From contig JAFGJP010000033.1 of the NCBI GenBank assembly GCA_016929035.1, positions 1-12,286 on the forward strand: 12,286 nucleotides of DNA, read 5' to 3'. Of the stretch, positions 1 through 6,754 are shown piece after piece (position 1 is the stretch's first letter; every line of letters starts with the position of its first letter). The notes beneath the pieces are model-generated. The model worked only from the letters and a program-made list of their open reading frames with translations. It had not been told where the DNA came from and did not search any database. The stretch is from Candidatus Auribacterota bacterium (lineage in GTDB: Bacteria > Auribacterota > JAFGBW01 > JAFGJP01). The translations under genes and the position numbers were made by a program.

Positions 1-3000
1 ATCTGTGATAGCTACAACAGAATTTATCGCGTCCTGATGAAAGTAATACTTGCTTCCATCACTGTCCATGCGGCAGAGGATTTCATCGATGTTGGGGCCG
101 TAGATGAATTCCTGAAGGAGGCTGCCTGAGCCGTCATATTTTGCGATGCAGTGGTTGCCGTCATAGATGTATTTTTCTAAGTCAACGCCGTCTTTGCGGT
201 AGGCGAGATTGTTGAGACTGCCGTCATACCAGCCATACTCGATTGTTCCGCCTTTGGAAGAATGGGCCTCAACAAGGTGATTCTCAGCATCCCACTTGAA
301 TGTCCAGGTGGTGCCTTTCTCGGACTTTGTCTTGAGGTTGCCGTTTTTGTCATAAGAATAGACGACTTTCGCTTCCTCATCCAGAGTAATGGTGAAATCG
401 CTGGAAACCGTGTTCCCGGCAAGGTCTATGACCTCAACTGTCACTATATTGACGCCCGGCTTTAATTTCAGCTCTTCCAGGGAATACGTATCGCCCTTAA
501 TTTTCGCTTCTTTTCCGTTGATAAGGATTTTATCAATATTTTCATCCTGTATCATGCCGCTCAAGGATATGACATCGCCTCCCTCATAGAGTGAGCTCTC
601 GAGACGGACGAGCTGGTTCAGCTCATTGAAAACCGATGTGATGGTCTCGCTGGATGTCTCACTTTCTATCTGAAGCTGGGTTCTGTTTCCGATGCGGTCA
701 AAGGTGTATTTCTGCGCTTCCCCGTCAGGATAGGTGACTTCTGTCAGCTGGCTGTTCGGGTCATAGGCATACGCGTGCATGCCTGCCGTATCTTCTCTGC
801 TTATTCTATTGCCGTTTTCATCATAAGTGAACGCGATGGATTCAATGGAGACAGGATCTGTTTCTGTCCCTGCTGAAATGCTGAGAAGCCTGTCAGCTTC
901 ATCATAGGCGTACTGTGTTTTTATTCCGTTCGGATATGAAAGAACTGTTCTTCTCCCCTTGGCATCGTACTCATACTTGAATTTTTCAATATCTGTTCCC
1001 TTTTCAACATTGACATCAACAAGTCTATTCAAGACATCGTAAGAATAGTGGACTGTCGTTCCGGACGGATAGACAAGCTTTGTCCTGTTCCCGACCGCGT
1101 CGTATTCATATTTCAGCACGTAATTGCCGGGATAAGCCACTTCGGTCAACCTGTTCAAAGCATCGTAATCGTACATTGTGAGACCAATGGTATCATTGAT
1201 GGATTTCAGGTTTCCCGCACTGTCATAGGTATAGAAGACAACCTGTTTTTTAGGAAGATTCTTTTTGATGAGCCTGTTCATGCTGTCATACTGATAAGTG
1301 ATGACCGAACCGTCAGAATTTGTTTTTTTGATAAGGTTGCCGTTCAGATCATAGGCAAAAGATTCTTCTATGCCGCGCGCGTCTGTGACCCTGACAAGCC
1401 TGTCTCGGCTGTCATATTCATAAACCGTTGTATTGCCTTCCGGGTCTGTGACAGAATTGCGGTTGTTATTCGAATCATACGTAAAAAGCGTTTCTCCGCC
1501 GTTCGCATCAATGACCTTTGTCACCATATTGTTTTTATTGTATTCATAGCGGGTGATATTGCCTTTGGCGTCTTTCATGGCAGTCTTATTGCCGTTTCCG
1601 TCATAGGATATCTCTATTGTCTCGCCCAGATGGTTCGTGACAGCGATGAGCCTGTTGGATGCATCATAGGCATAAGCCGTCTGATGGCCCAGCTCATCAA
1701 TGAGTTTTGTGAGGTTGCTGTTTGGGTCGTATTCGTATTCTTTCGCATTGTTCAGCGCGTCTTTATCCAGGATTTTCCTTCCCACCGGGTCATAGTCATA
1801 AGATATCGTGTTTCCGTTGGCGTCCGTGATATAGGAAATATCATCAGTTGAACCGCAGGTCAGACAACCGGCTGTTGGTTCATAGCCAAATAATGTCGCG
1901 CTCCCGTCCGGCGCAATGACCTTTGATTTTCTATTCATCTCGTCATATTCAAAGCGATAGGTGCCGTTCGGCCTGTTCTCAGCGATCAGGCTGCCCATGT
2001 CGTCATATTCATAAGTGACGGCCGTCCCGTCAGGAAAGTTTGTTTCCGTCAACCGCTTCATGGCGTCATAAGAATAAGTGGTCATATTGCCCATCGCGTC
2101 GGTATGGATAAGAACATTGCCATAGGGGTCGGGTGCATATGTTTCTTTCCCGCCGTCTGGATTTGTTTTGGAAAGCATGTGGCCAAGCTTATTGTAGGTA
2201 TAGGATGTTGTATTTCCTTCAGGGTCTGTTTCTGATAATTTATTCCCTGCGCCATCATACGTATATGTCCATACATTGCCTTCAGCATCCCTGATAGATA
2301 CCAGGTTACCGGCTGTATCATAGGTGAATTCTATCCTGCTTCCCAGGGCATCGGTCTTTGCGCAGATATTGCCGTACTGATCGGTCTCATAGGTGATCTC
2401 GTTCCCCAGAGGATCGGTTTCGCTGACAACCGCGCCGTTTTGAAGCTCGCGCTGCCAGGTGCTGCCGTTTTTGTCAACGATCTTGTTCCACTTATTGGAT
2501 TCCGCGTCGTATTCATAATGAACGGTCTGGCCGAGCTGATCCACCTCTTTTGTTTTGCTGGCCTTGTCATTGTATTCAAACTCTTGTGTGTTGCCGTTTC
2601 TGTCGAACTTCTTTTTCAGGTTCGAGTTTTCATCATATTCATAAGAAACGCTCTTTCCGTCAGGATAGACGATTTTCTCGGTCATCATGTTTTTGTACTG
2701 GAATATGCCTGTGTTGCCGTTCTTATCATTGAATGCCATGAGAGAAAGGTTGTCGTCTGTTTCAAAGACCATCTCTTTTCCCATGGGATCAACCTCTCTT
2801 CCAACCTTCAGCCTCCAGTCCCACATCATCATGTCTGAAAGATCGTCGTATGACGTATCAAAGTAATACTTTGTCTGATATCCGAGCTTATTTGTCACTG
2901 CAAAGACCGGCTGTTCCCCCTCTGACGTGTTTTCTTTCGAGTATTCATACTGAATGGTATTCCCTTCGGGGTCTGTGACTGTTTTCAACAGCGCGATAAT

Positions 3001-3912
3001 GGAATTGAACGTGCCCTGCATAGGGCCGAGAGATATAGAATAATTGGTAATATCATAATCATATGTTACTTTTCTTCCTGTTGAGTCTTCGATAGAGGTC
3101 ACGATATAGTTATAAAGGGGATATCTTTCATTCACGACGATTGTATTTCCAGGATCTTCCGGAATATCCATTTTGTACTGCTTCCAGCTGATCTTTATAT
3201 ATCGTCCTGTTGCCTCTTCGACAAGCCTGACCGGCTTGTATCGTTCTATATTGCCTGAGCTTGTTTCCTCTATTCCGACAACTCCATATTCATAGGAGAT
3301 CTTGTTTCCATACCTGTCTTCAACTGACTGTAGGTCAAATTGTCCCCCGTAATAGGTTGATATCGTCTTGAAGCGAAAAATCGTACCGTACTTCATAGTC
3401 CAGACAGCTTCTTCACTGTTGATCTTCATCGACGAGACTTCACAGGCCGGCGGAACAGCATCCCCTTCCGGTGTAAATGTGTATGTAATCATATTGCCTC
3501 TTTCTGCAATGAGCGTCGCGCTTTCTGTCCCTGCCGTCATTCTCACATCCAGATTAGACCAGAATTTTTTGCCGAAAGCGCCGCTGACGCCTGTCTGGGA
3601 CGAATAGCTTCTTCTGACATAAAGATATGTCATCCCGTGGTTCTTGCCGTTTCCATGAAGCTCAAGGTCATATTCTCCAAAATAAAGCTTGCCGCCTGCT
3701 GTCGAGACTGGATCGTGCGCCTGTGAATCGTCTTTTTCAGGATCGCATCCTTCCGGACCGCCCGCTGTCCCTCCTGTCGGGCAGACCGCTGTCACATTGT
3801 CTCCATCTTCTCCGTTCGGTGACGTGGCATTGGCAAAAACAAATGATGCCGGCTGAACGCATATGCTGAATGCCAGCACAATGACAAGTAAGGTTTTTAA
3901 TCTCTTTTTCAT
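1..3912 (-). CDS. Secreted RHS/YD-repeat protein (3' end off the window)
   Basis: The frame is open from the ATG at 3910-3912 to the left edge: 1304 codons, no stop seen. Sampled segments across the gene stay in one frame. An N-terminal signal peptide (KKR, then a hydrophobic stretch ending in FVFA-N) suggests cleavage near residue 27. Residues about 65-125 (DPVSTAGGKLYFGEYDLEL, then RRSYSS) resemble the DUF6531-type head common at the start of RHS proteins. Residues about 390-1080 contain roughly 30 YD repeats (YxYDxxGN / GRL). An Ig-like insert of the glucodextranase-B type follows at about 1108-1180 (NGKEAKI, LKPGVN, DLAGN). Residues about 1265-1304 (EFIYGPNIDEI, YYFHQDAINSVVAITD) are the start of the RHS core. 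Such proteins form a hollow shell around a C-terminal toxin or act as adhesins; the decisive C-terminus is off the window. An AAGGAG site lies 10 bases upstream. The family is clear; the function is not. Confidence 0.93.
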   Translation of the reverse strand, partial: MKKRLKTLLVIVLAFSICVQPASFVFANATSPNGEDGDNVTAVCPTGGTAGGPEGCDPEKDDSQAHDPVSTAGGKLYFGEYDLELHGNGKNHGMTYLYVRRSYSSQTGVSGAFGKKFWSNLDVRMTAGTESATLIAERGNMITYTFTPEGDAVPPACEVSSMKINSEEAVWTMKYGTIFRFKTISTYYGGQFDLQSVEDRYGNKISYEYGVVGIEETSSGNIERYKPVRLVEEATGRYIKISWKQYKMDIPEDPGNTIVVNERYPLYNYIVTSIEDSTGRKVTYDYDITNYSISLGPMQGTFNSIIALLKTVTDPEGNTIQYEYSKENTSEGEQPVFAVTNKLGYQTKYYFDTSYDDLSDMMMWDWRLKVGREVDPMGKEMVFETDDNLSLMAFNDKNGNTGIFQYKNMMTEKIVYPDGKSVSYEYDENSNLKKKFDRNGNTQEFEYNDKASKTKEVDQLGQTVHYEYDAESNKWNKIVDKNGSTWQRELQNGAVVSETDPLGNEITYETDQYGNICAKTDALGSRIEFTYDTAGNLVSIRDAEGNVWTYTYDGAGNKLSETDPEGNTTSYTYNKLGHMLSKTNPDGGKETYAPDPYGNVLIHTDAMGNMTTYSYDAMKRLTETNFPDGTAVTYEYDDMGSLIAENRPNGTYRFEYDEMNRKSKVIAPDGSATLFGYEPTAGCLTCGSTDDISYITDANGNTISYDYDPVGRKILDKDALNNAKEYEYDPNSNLTKLIDELGHQTAYAYDASNRLIAVTNHLGETIEISYDGNGNKTAMKDAKGNITRYEYNKNNMVTKVIDANGGETLFTYDSNNNRNSVTDPEGNTTVYEYDSRDRLVRVTDARGIEESFAYDLNGNLIKKTNSDGSVITYQYDSMNRLIKKNLPKKQVVFYTYDSAGNLKSINDTIGLTMYDYDALNRLTEVAYPGNYVLKYEYDAVGNRTKLVYPSGTTVHYSYDVLNRLVDVNVEKGTDIEKFKYEYDAKGRRTVLSYPNGIKTQYAYDEADRLLSISAGTETDPVSIESIAFTYDENGNRISREDTAGMHAYAYDPNSQLTEVTYPDGEAQKYTFDRIGNRTQLQIESETSSETITSVFNELNQLVRLESSLYEGGDVISLSGMIQDENIDKILINGKEAKIKGDTYSLEELKLKPGVNIVTVEVIDLAGNTVSSDFTITLDEEAKVVYSYDKNGNLKTKSEKGTTWTFKWDAENHLVEAHSSKGGTIEYGWYDGSLNNLAYRKDGVDLEKYIYDGNHCIAKYDGSGSLLQEFIYGPNIDEILCRMDSDGSKYYFHQDAINSVVAITD
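673..2745 (-). repeat. YD-repeat array of the RHS protein
   Basis: About 30 degenerate units of roughly 21 residues, each with a YxYD, FxYD or YEYD core followed by GN or NRL, occupy residues about 390-1080 of the RHS protein. At the DNA level they appear as recurring TCATA-TTCATA words on the plus strand. The units have diverged and share no long identical blocks. One unit is broken by a CLTC motif at residues 683-686. Confidence 0.85.
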
Positions 3913-3922
3913 TTTTTTGACG

Positions 3923-3928
3923 CTCCTT
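3923..3928 (-). promoter_or_regulatory. Ribosome binding site of the RHS gene
   Basis: AAGGAG on the minus strand lies 10 bases upstream of the RHS ATG, in the 22-base gap after the TPR gene stop. It fixes the RHS start just ahead of a good signal peptide and suggests coupled translation or cotranscription with the TPR gene. Confidence 0.7.
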
Positions 3929-3934
3929 GGCTTT

Positions 3935-4501
3935 TTATGAATTTTTTTCCATCAGCTTTTTGTAAATAGCGACCGACTTTATGGACTTCAAAGCTCTCTG
4001 ACGGTACTTCGTGTCAGGATAAAGGGTCAAAAGCTCCTGGTAATACCCGATGGAGCCCTGGTAATCTCCGGAATCAAAAGCAAGGCGGCCGAGATGGTAA
4101 AGCGCTTCTTCCTCCATCTCATCCATGCCGCGCACTTTTTCAAACTGCGCTTTTGCCTCGTCAAACCTTTTCAGATTCCTGTATATTTCGCCCAGCTGAA
4201 GACGAAGCTCAGCTTCCATCTCCCCCTCGAGGAGAGCTTTCTCGCAGTATTCAACCGCATCTTTTTTCTCCCTGTCGTTCTTTTCCCTTAGCGCCTGGAG
4301 AGCTTTCACTTTATTTCCAACTTTCAGGAAGCACTCATGCGCCTTGTCGAACCTGCGGAGAGTAAAATACATATCGCCCAGCGCATCAAAGTCGTTCGAT
4401 TCCAGAAAATATTTCTCGGCCTCCGCATAGTTCCCCATGTGGTAATGTGCCTTCCCCATGCCGCTCTTGTCGTTTGCCATTCTGAAGTAAAAAAGCGCCA
4501 T
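3935..4501 (-). CDS. C-terminal fragment of the TPR-like solenoid protein
   Basis: Same frame as the upstream fragment, beginning at an internal ATG (4499-4501) inside 26-residue unit 8; 188 residues. It covers the rest of unit 8, units 9 and 10, and two canonical TPRs (LRLQLGEIYRNLKRFDEAKA and EALYHLGRLAFDSGDYQGSI). The ATG aligns with the middle of a repeat, has no signal peptide and has no convincing ribosome site, so it is probably not a native start. The TAA at 3935-3937 lies 22 bases before the RHS start. Confidence 0.6.
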   Translation of the reverse strand: MALFYFRMANDKSGMGKAHYHMGNYAEAEKYFLESNDFDALGDMYFTLRRFDKAHECFLKVGNKVKALQALREKNDREKKDAVEYCEKALLEGEMEAELRLQLGEIYRNLKRFDEAKAQFEKVRGMDEMEEEALYHLGRLAFDSGDYQGSIGYYQELLTLYPDTKYRQRALKSIKSVAIYKKLMEKNS

Positions 4502-4540
4502 TTGAAAGTTCCCGGCATTGATATTGAGAAGCCCAAGCCC

Positions 4541-5179
4541 TTAATAATCATGTTCCTGGACAAAGTATTGATGGGCCTTTTGAAACTCTCCTTTATTCAT
4601 GGCCAGAAGGCCAAGGCCGGAGATGTCGTTTGCTTTTTTAAAACATTCTTCAGCTTTATTCATGTTTCTTTTTGCCAGATGAACAAGCCCCATGCCGGAA
4701 TAGTCATTGGCTCTTTCGTAAAGCTTCAGCGCTTTTCTGTACTGCCCCATTCCCATGTAGGCATGGGCCGCCACGGTGAAATCATTATCTTTTTTCAGTT
4801 CATAAAGAGCTTCTTTAAATTTGTGCTCTGAGCAAAGCACAAGTCCGATCTGGGCATGATTATTGGTTTTTCTGAAATGTTCCTTGGCTTTCTCATACTG
4901 TCTCATGCGAAGATAGACAAGCCCTAATCCGTCATCGTCATCGATCTCTTTGAATATCTTTTCTGCTTCTTTATAAAATCGCTGTTTGACGTGGACAAGG
5001 CCGATGCCCTTCTGGTCACCCGCCATGCTGAAAGCTTCTATGGCTTTATTGAATTCTCTTAGTTTCAGATGTCTGTGCCCTATAGCGCTCATCCCCTGCT
5101 GAAATCCCATGAGAAGGAATGATGCTCCGAGCAGAGGCATAAGCAGTGCTTTAAGCAAAAAGCTTTTCCTGATTTTCAT
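4541..5179 (-). CDS. N-terminal fragment of the TPR-like solenoid protein
   Basis: This is the translatable 212-residue product if TAA at 4541-4543 is obeyed. It has the signal or anchor leader (about residues 1-25) and 26-residue units 1 to 7 (residues 31-212), ending exactly at a unit boundary (QEHDY). The ribosome site AGGAGG at 5186-5191 serves this start. A product ending between repeats could fold, since solenoids tolerate loss of whole units, but it would lack the C-terminal canonical TPRs. Confidence 0.75.
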   Translation of the reverse strand: MKIRKSFLLKALLMPLLGASFLLMGFQQGMSAIGHRHLKLREFNKAIEAFSMAGDQKGIGLVHVKQRFYKEAEKIFKEIDDDDGLGLVYLRMRQYEKAKEHFRKTNNHAQIGLVLCSEHKFKEALYELKKDNDFTVAAHAYMGMGQYRKALKLYERANDYSGMGLVHLAKRNMNKAEECFKKANDISGLGLLAMNKGEFQKAHQYFVQEHDY

Positions 5180-5185
5180 AATGTT

Positions 5186-5191
5186 CCTCCT
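5186..5191 (-). promoter_or_regulatory. Ribosome binding site deciding the TPR gene start
   Basis: A perfect AGGAGG on the minus strand, 6 bases before the ATG at 5179. It rules for this start over the ATG at 5230, whose extra 17 residues are encoded by the CACGAAA repeat tract. The inverted repeat of the GxxExxY block begins 1 base beyond this site. Confidence 0.8.
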
Positions 5192-5192
5192 G

Positions 5193-5210
5193 AACACGAA
5201 AGCACGAAAA
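5193..5210 (+). repeat. Left 18-bp inverted repeat of the GxxExxY block
   Basis: AACACGAAAGCACGAAAA, an exact reverse-complement match to 5745-5762. It lies directly upstream of the TPR gene's ribosome site. The match ends at both flanking bases. It runs into a CGAAAATTTTCG palindrome at 5205-5216. Confidence 0.8.
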
Positions 5211-5287
5211 TTTTCGAAAACACGAAACATTTAATGCTTTCAGTTTAATTAAACACGAAAACACGAAAATTTGAGAAAACACGAAAT
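5193..5287 (+). repeat. Direct repeats of a 36-bp CACGAAA unit
   Basis: Two 36-base units at 5193-5228 and 5252-5287 match at 32 of 36 positions. Each has the form AACACGAAA-RCACGAAAATTT-N-GAAAACACGAAA. In total AACACGAAA occurs five times here (5193, 5219, 5252, 5260, 5278). A related, gapped unit occurs inverted at about 5731-5762. The tract lies between the GxxExxY stop and the TPR start and holds no gene. Confidence 0.75.
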
Positions 5288-5301
5288 TTCAATACTACAC
5301 A

Positions 5302-5688
5302 TTAATTGACTACTCTTTTTATCTCCAGTACAGGTTTAAAAAAATTAAGCAACAACCCAACTCTTTTATCAGCAGCTTTTAAATAAGAACGTAATTGAGA
5401 AACAAATATCTTATTGAGCTCACTTACAGCTTTCAGCTCTACAATAATTTCATTTTCTATTATCAAGTCTAATCTGTGAGTTCCTACAATTTCACCCAAA
5501 TACCTAATTTCCATTGGTGCTTGAGCCTTAAATCTTATTCCTTTACTTTTTAAATTAAGCTTCATTGCATTTTCATAAATTGCTTCTAAAAAGCCAGGGC
5601 CTAAACTCTTATGTACATCTATTGCAGCGCTAATGATACCTTTACTCAGCTCTTCAAACTTGTATTTAGTTTCTTCTTTTCTTTTCAT
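5302..5688 (-). CDS. GxxExxY family protein (PD-(D/E)XK nuclease-like, PF13366-type)
   Basis: A complete 128-residue frame. The family's defining motif is at residues 32-38 (GFLEAIY within GPGFLEAIYE). A PD-(D/E)XK-like core follows: RLDLII with Asp74, then IIVELKA with Glu84 and Lys86, and a conserved-looking Gln98 (SQLRSYL). The length of about 125-130 residues is typical. The biological role of this family is not established; a nuclease fold is predicted from the motif pattern. The gene is AT-rich and AAA/TTT-codon heavy compared with its neighbours, and it sits between inverted CACGAAA repeats, which suggests horizontal arrival. Only a weak ribosome site (AAGAAAAT) precedes ATG 5688. It is co-directional with the glycosyltransferase and TPR genes and may ride on their transcript. 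Confidence 0.9.
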   Translation of the reverse strand: MKRKEETKYKFEELSKGIISAAIDVHKSLGPGFLEAIYENAMKLNLKSKGIRFKAQAPMEIRYLGEIVGTHRLDLIIENEIIVELKAVSELNKIFVSQLRSYLKAADKRVGLLLNFFKPVLEIKRVVN

Positions 5689-5744
5689 ATTTTCTTACGT
5701 TCTTTCATGTTATCTCTTCATCACATCTTCTTTCGTGTCTTTTT

Positions 5745-5762
5745 TTTTCGTGCTTTCGTGTT
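5745..5762 (-). repeat. Right 18-bp inverted repeat of the GxxExxY block
   Basis: On the minus strand this reads AACACGAAAGCACGAAAA, identical to 5193-5210. It touches the glycosyltransferase stop codon (TAA at 5762-5764), sharing one base with it. A further CACGAAA copy follows at about 5731-5738, after an A-rich stretch. Confidence 0.8.
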
Positions 5763-6754
5763 TAAAACATATTTTGAATTATCGTAACTCCGATAAAGAA
5801 CATGATGCCTGTCGTTATGGTCAAAGGCAGGGGAATCAATGTGCTTATCGGTTTTCTGTATCCTATAAAGATGATGAACGGGTTGAGAATGAATGCTGTG
5901 CCCAGAGCTATCAGCCATATGTTGTATGTGATGACGGCAAAAAAGATGAGATAAAATCCTATGGCAAATTCCGCAATAAGAAAAAGACGGCTGTCGTTTT
6001 TACTTTTTTTGTTATTTGTCGCATGAAACTGCGCCCTGCTTGTCAGACTGTAGAGCATGACCTCTTTTGCAGAATCCAGCAGAATCGATATATGGATAAA
6101 AGTTGACATGGCTATGTATTTGAACATTTTCTTTTTATCTTTCCAAAGCTCGACCATGGCCGGAAGAAGCGGAAAGAAGATGACAACAGCCATGATGACA
6201 TAAAAGTCCAGCACCCAGAAGACATTGTACTTGGTTTTCAGCAGGACCTGTACCCAGCTGTCATAGATGGCAGGAGGAACCAGAAAAACCGGCCCCTGCA
6301 GCTGGCGGGTCACATAATAAAAAGGCATGATAAAGCTGGCTACGTACACAAGTAGAAGAAACGGAAAAGCCTGCAAAAGGGAAAAAGCAGAAATAAAGAT
6401 ATCCGCCTTTTCGAACCAGGGGATATTTTTTGAAAAAAGAGCTCTGGGATAGATTCTTAAGAGATACTGGTATGTGCCTCTTACCCATTTGCGGTTGCGC
6501 TTGCGGTACTTTTCCAGTGTTTCAGGAGTTTCTTCGCCTGTTTCGATGTCTTCGGCAACAATGCCGTAATAGCCCAGCCTTCTTGCTTCTGATGAGAAAG
6601 CCAGATCTTCTGTGATAACTTCAGGAATACCTCCGACTTCTTCAATAACAGAGCGCCTGAGAACAGCGCCGTGGCCGTACCACATGACACTCCTATGAAT
6701 AGATTTTTTCGTTTTCAGAGAAAAAGGACTTCTCAAAAGAATAAATTGTGTCAA
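5762..6754 (-). CDS. Family-2 membrane glycosyltransferase, N-terminally truncated remnant
   Basis: The frame encodes the second half of a processive BcsA-like family-2 glycosyltransferase. Visible, numbered from TTG 6754: GHGAVLRR (27-34), the catalytic-base motif TED (48-50), EETPET (74-79) and RKRNRKW (84-90), matching the Q/RxxRW acceptor-site motif. About six membrane helices follow to the C-terminus. The N-terminal GT-A half with the first Asp and the DxD motif that bind nucleotide-sugar and metal is absent, and the frame is closed by a stop at 6770-6772. Recognisable homology begins only near residue 24. A TTG start at 6754 or an ATG at 6685 with AGGAG 4 bases upstream could start translation, but the product should lack activity. 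A 5' deletion or rearrangement is likely. Its natural product (cellulose-, chitin- or hyaluronan-like polymer) cannot be told from this half. Confidence 0.75.
   Translation of the reverse strand: MTQFILLRSPFSLKTKKSIHRSVMWYGHGAVLRRSVIEEVGGIPEVITEDLAFSSEARRLGYYGIVAEDIETGEETPETLEKYRKRNRKWVRGTYQYLLRIYPRALFSKNIPWFEKADIFISAFSLLQAFPFLLLVYVASFIMPFYYVTRQLQGPVFLVPPAIYDSWVQVLLKTKYNVFWVLDFYVIMAVVIFFPLLPAMVELWKDKKKMFKYIAMSTFIHISILLDSAKEVMLYSLTSRAQFHATNNKKSKNDSRLFLIAEFAIGFYLIFFAVITYNIWLIALGTAFILNPFIIFIGYRKPISTLIPLPLTITTGIMFFIGVTIIQNMF

Larger units (their letters stand above)
3935..5179 (-). pseudogene. Exported TPR-like solenoid gene split by an in-frame TAA
   Basis: Read through the stop, the gene is 415 codons including its terminal TAA. 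The start at 5179 is favoured over the longer frame from 5230 because AGGAGG lies 6 bases upstream and a basic-plus-hydrophobic leader (MKIRKSFLLKALLMPLLGAS) follows; the longer frame runs into the CACGAAA repeats. Residues 31-290 are ten gapless 26-residue units with the pattern sGlGLvhl..g.f.KA..yF.kand. Two canonical 34-residue TPRs follow at about 324-357 and 358-391. Codon 213, first position of unit 8, is TAA (4541-4543); the frame resumes directly with GLGLLNINAGNFQ, so unit length and frame are intact. Other units have mostly Ser, Asp or Lys there. A point nonsense mutation is the simplest reading. A sequencing error, or expression as two pieces, remains possible. TPR proteins usually serve as assembly scaffolds. 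Confidence 0.85.
5193..5762. mobile_element. Putative GxxExxY cassette bounded by inverted repeats
   Basis: The block is visibly more AT-rich than its neighbours. It begins and ends with the same 18 bp, AACACGAAAGCACGAAAA, in opposite orientation (5193-5210 and 5745-5762). One end abuts the Shine-Dalgarno site of the TPR gene and the other the stop codon of the glycosyltransferase gene, so removing it would leave two genes in tight operon spacing. It encodes only a GxxExxY protein and no transposase. No target-site duplication is evident. Mobility is inferred from layout only. Confidence 0.4.

Noticed and set aside
1048..1851. A 267-codon plus-strand open frame opposite the RHS gene
   Set aside because: It is the mirror of YD-repeat codons; the protein (many I, V, F with no domain pattern) has no ribosome site, and the minus-strand frame is a clear RHS protein.
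4541..4543. Stop recoding (selenocysteine or pyrrolysine) in the TPR gene
   Set aside because: The codon is TAA, not TGA or TAG, and the affected position is a variable surface residue of the repeat.
4337..4831. A 164-codon plus-strand open frame
   Set aside because: It lies opposite the TPR-like gene and spans its TAA; composition is what an antisense of KA-rich helices would give.
5180..5230. Longer N-terminus of the TPR gene from ATG 5230
   Set aside because: The extra 17 residues are translated CACGAAA repeat; the AGGAGG and leader peptide point to 5179.
5193..5287. CACGAAA repeats as a CRISPR array
   Set aside because: The repeats are short, irregularly spaced and overlapping, with no spacer-like unique units and no cas gene nearby.
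5740..5748. T-run as a rho-independent terminator
   Set aside because: It has no GC-rich stem before it, and for the minus-strand genes it reads as an A-run.
5633..6106. A 157-codon plus-strand open frame crossing the repeats
   Set aside because: It is antisense to GxxExxY and the glycosyltransferase and runs through the low-complexity TTTCGTG tract.
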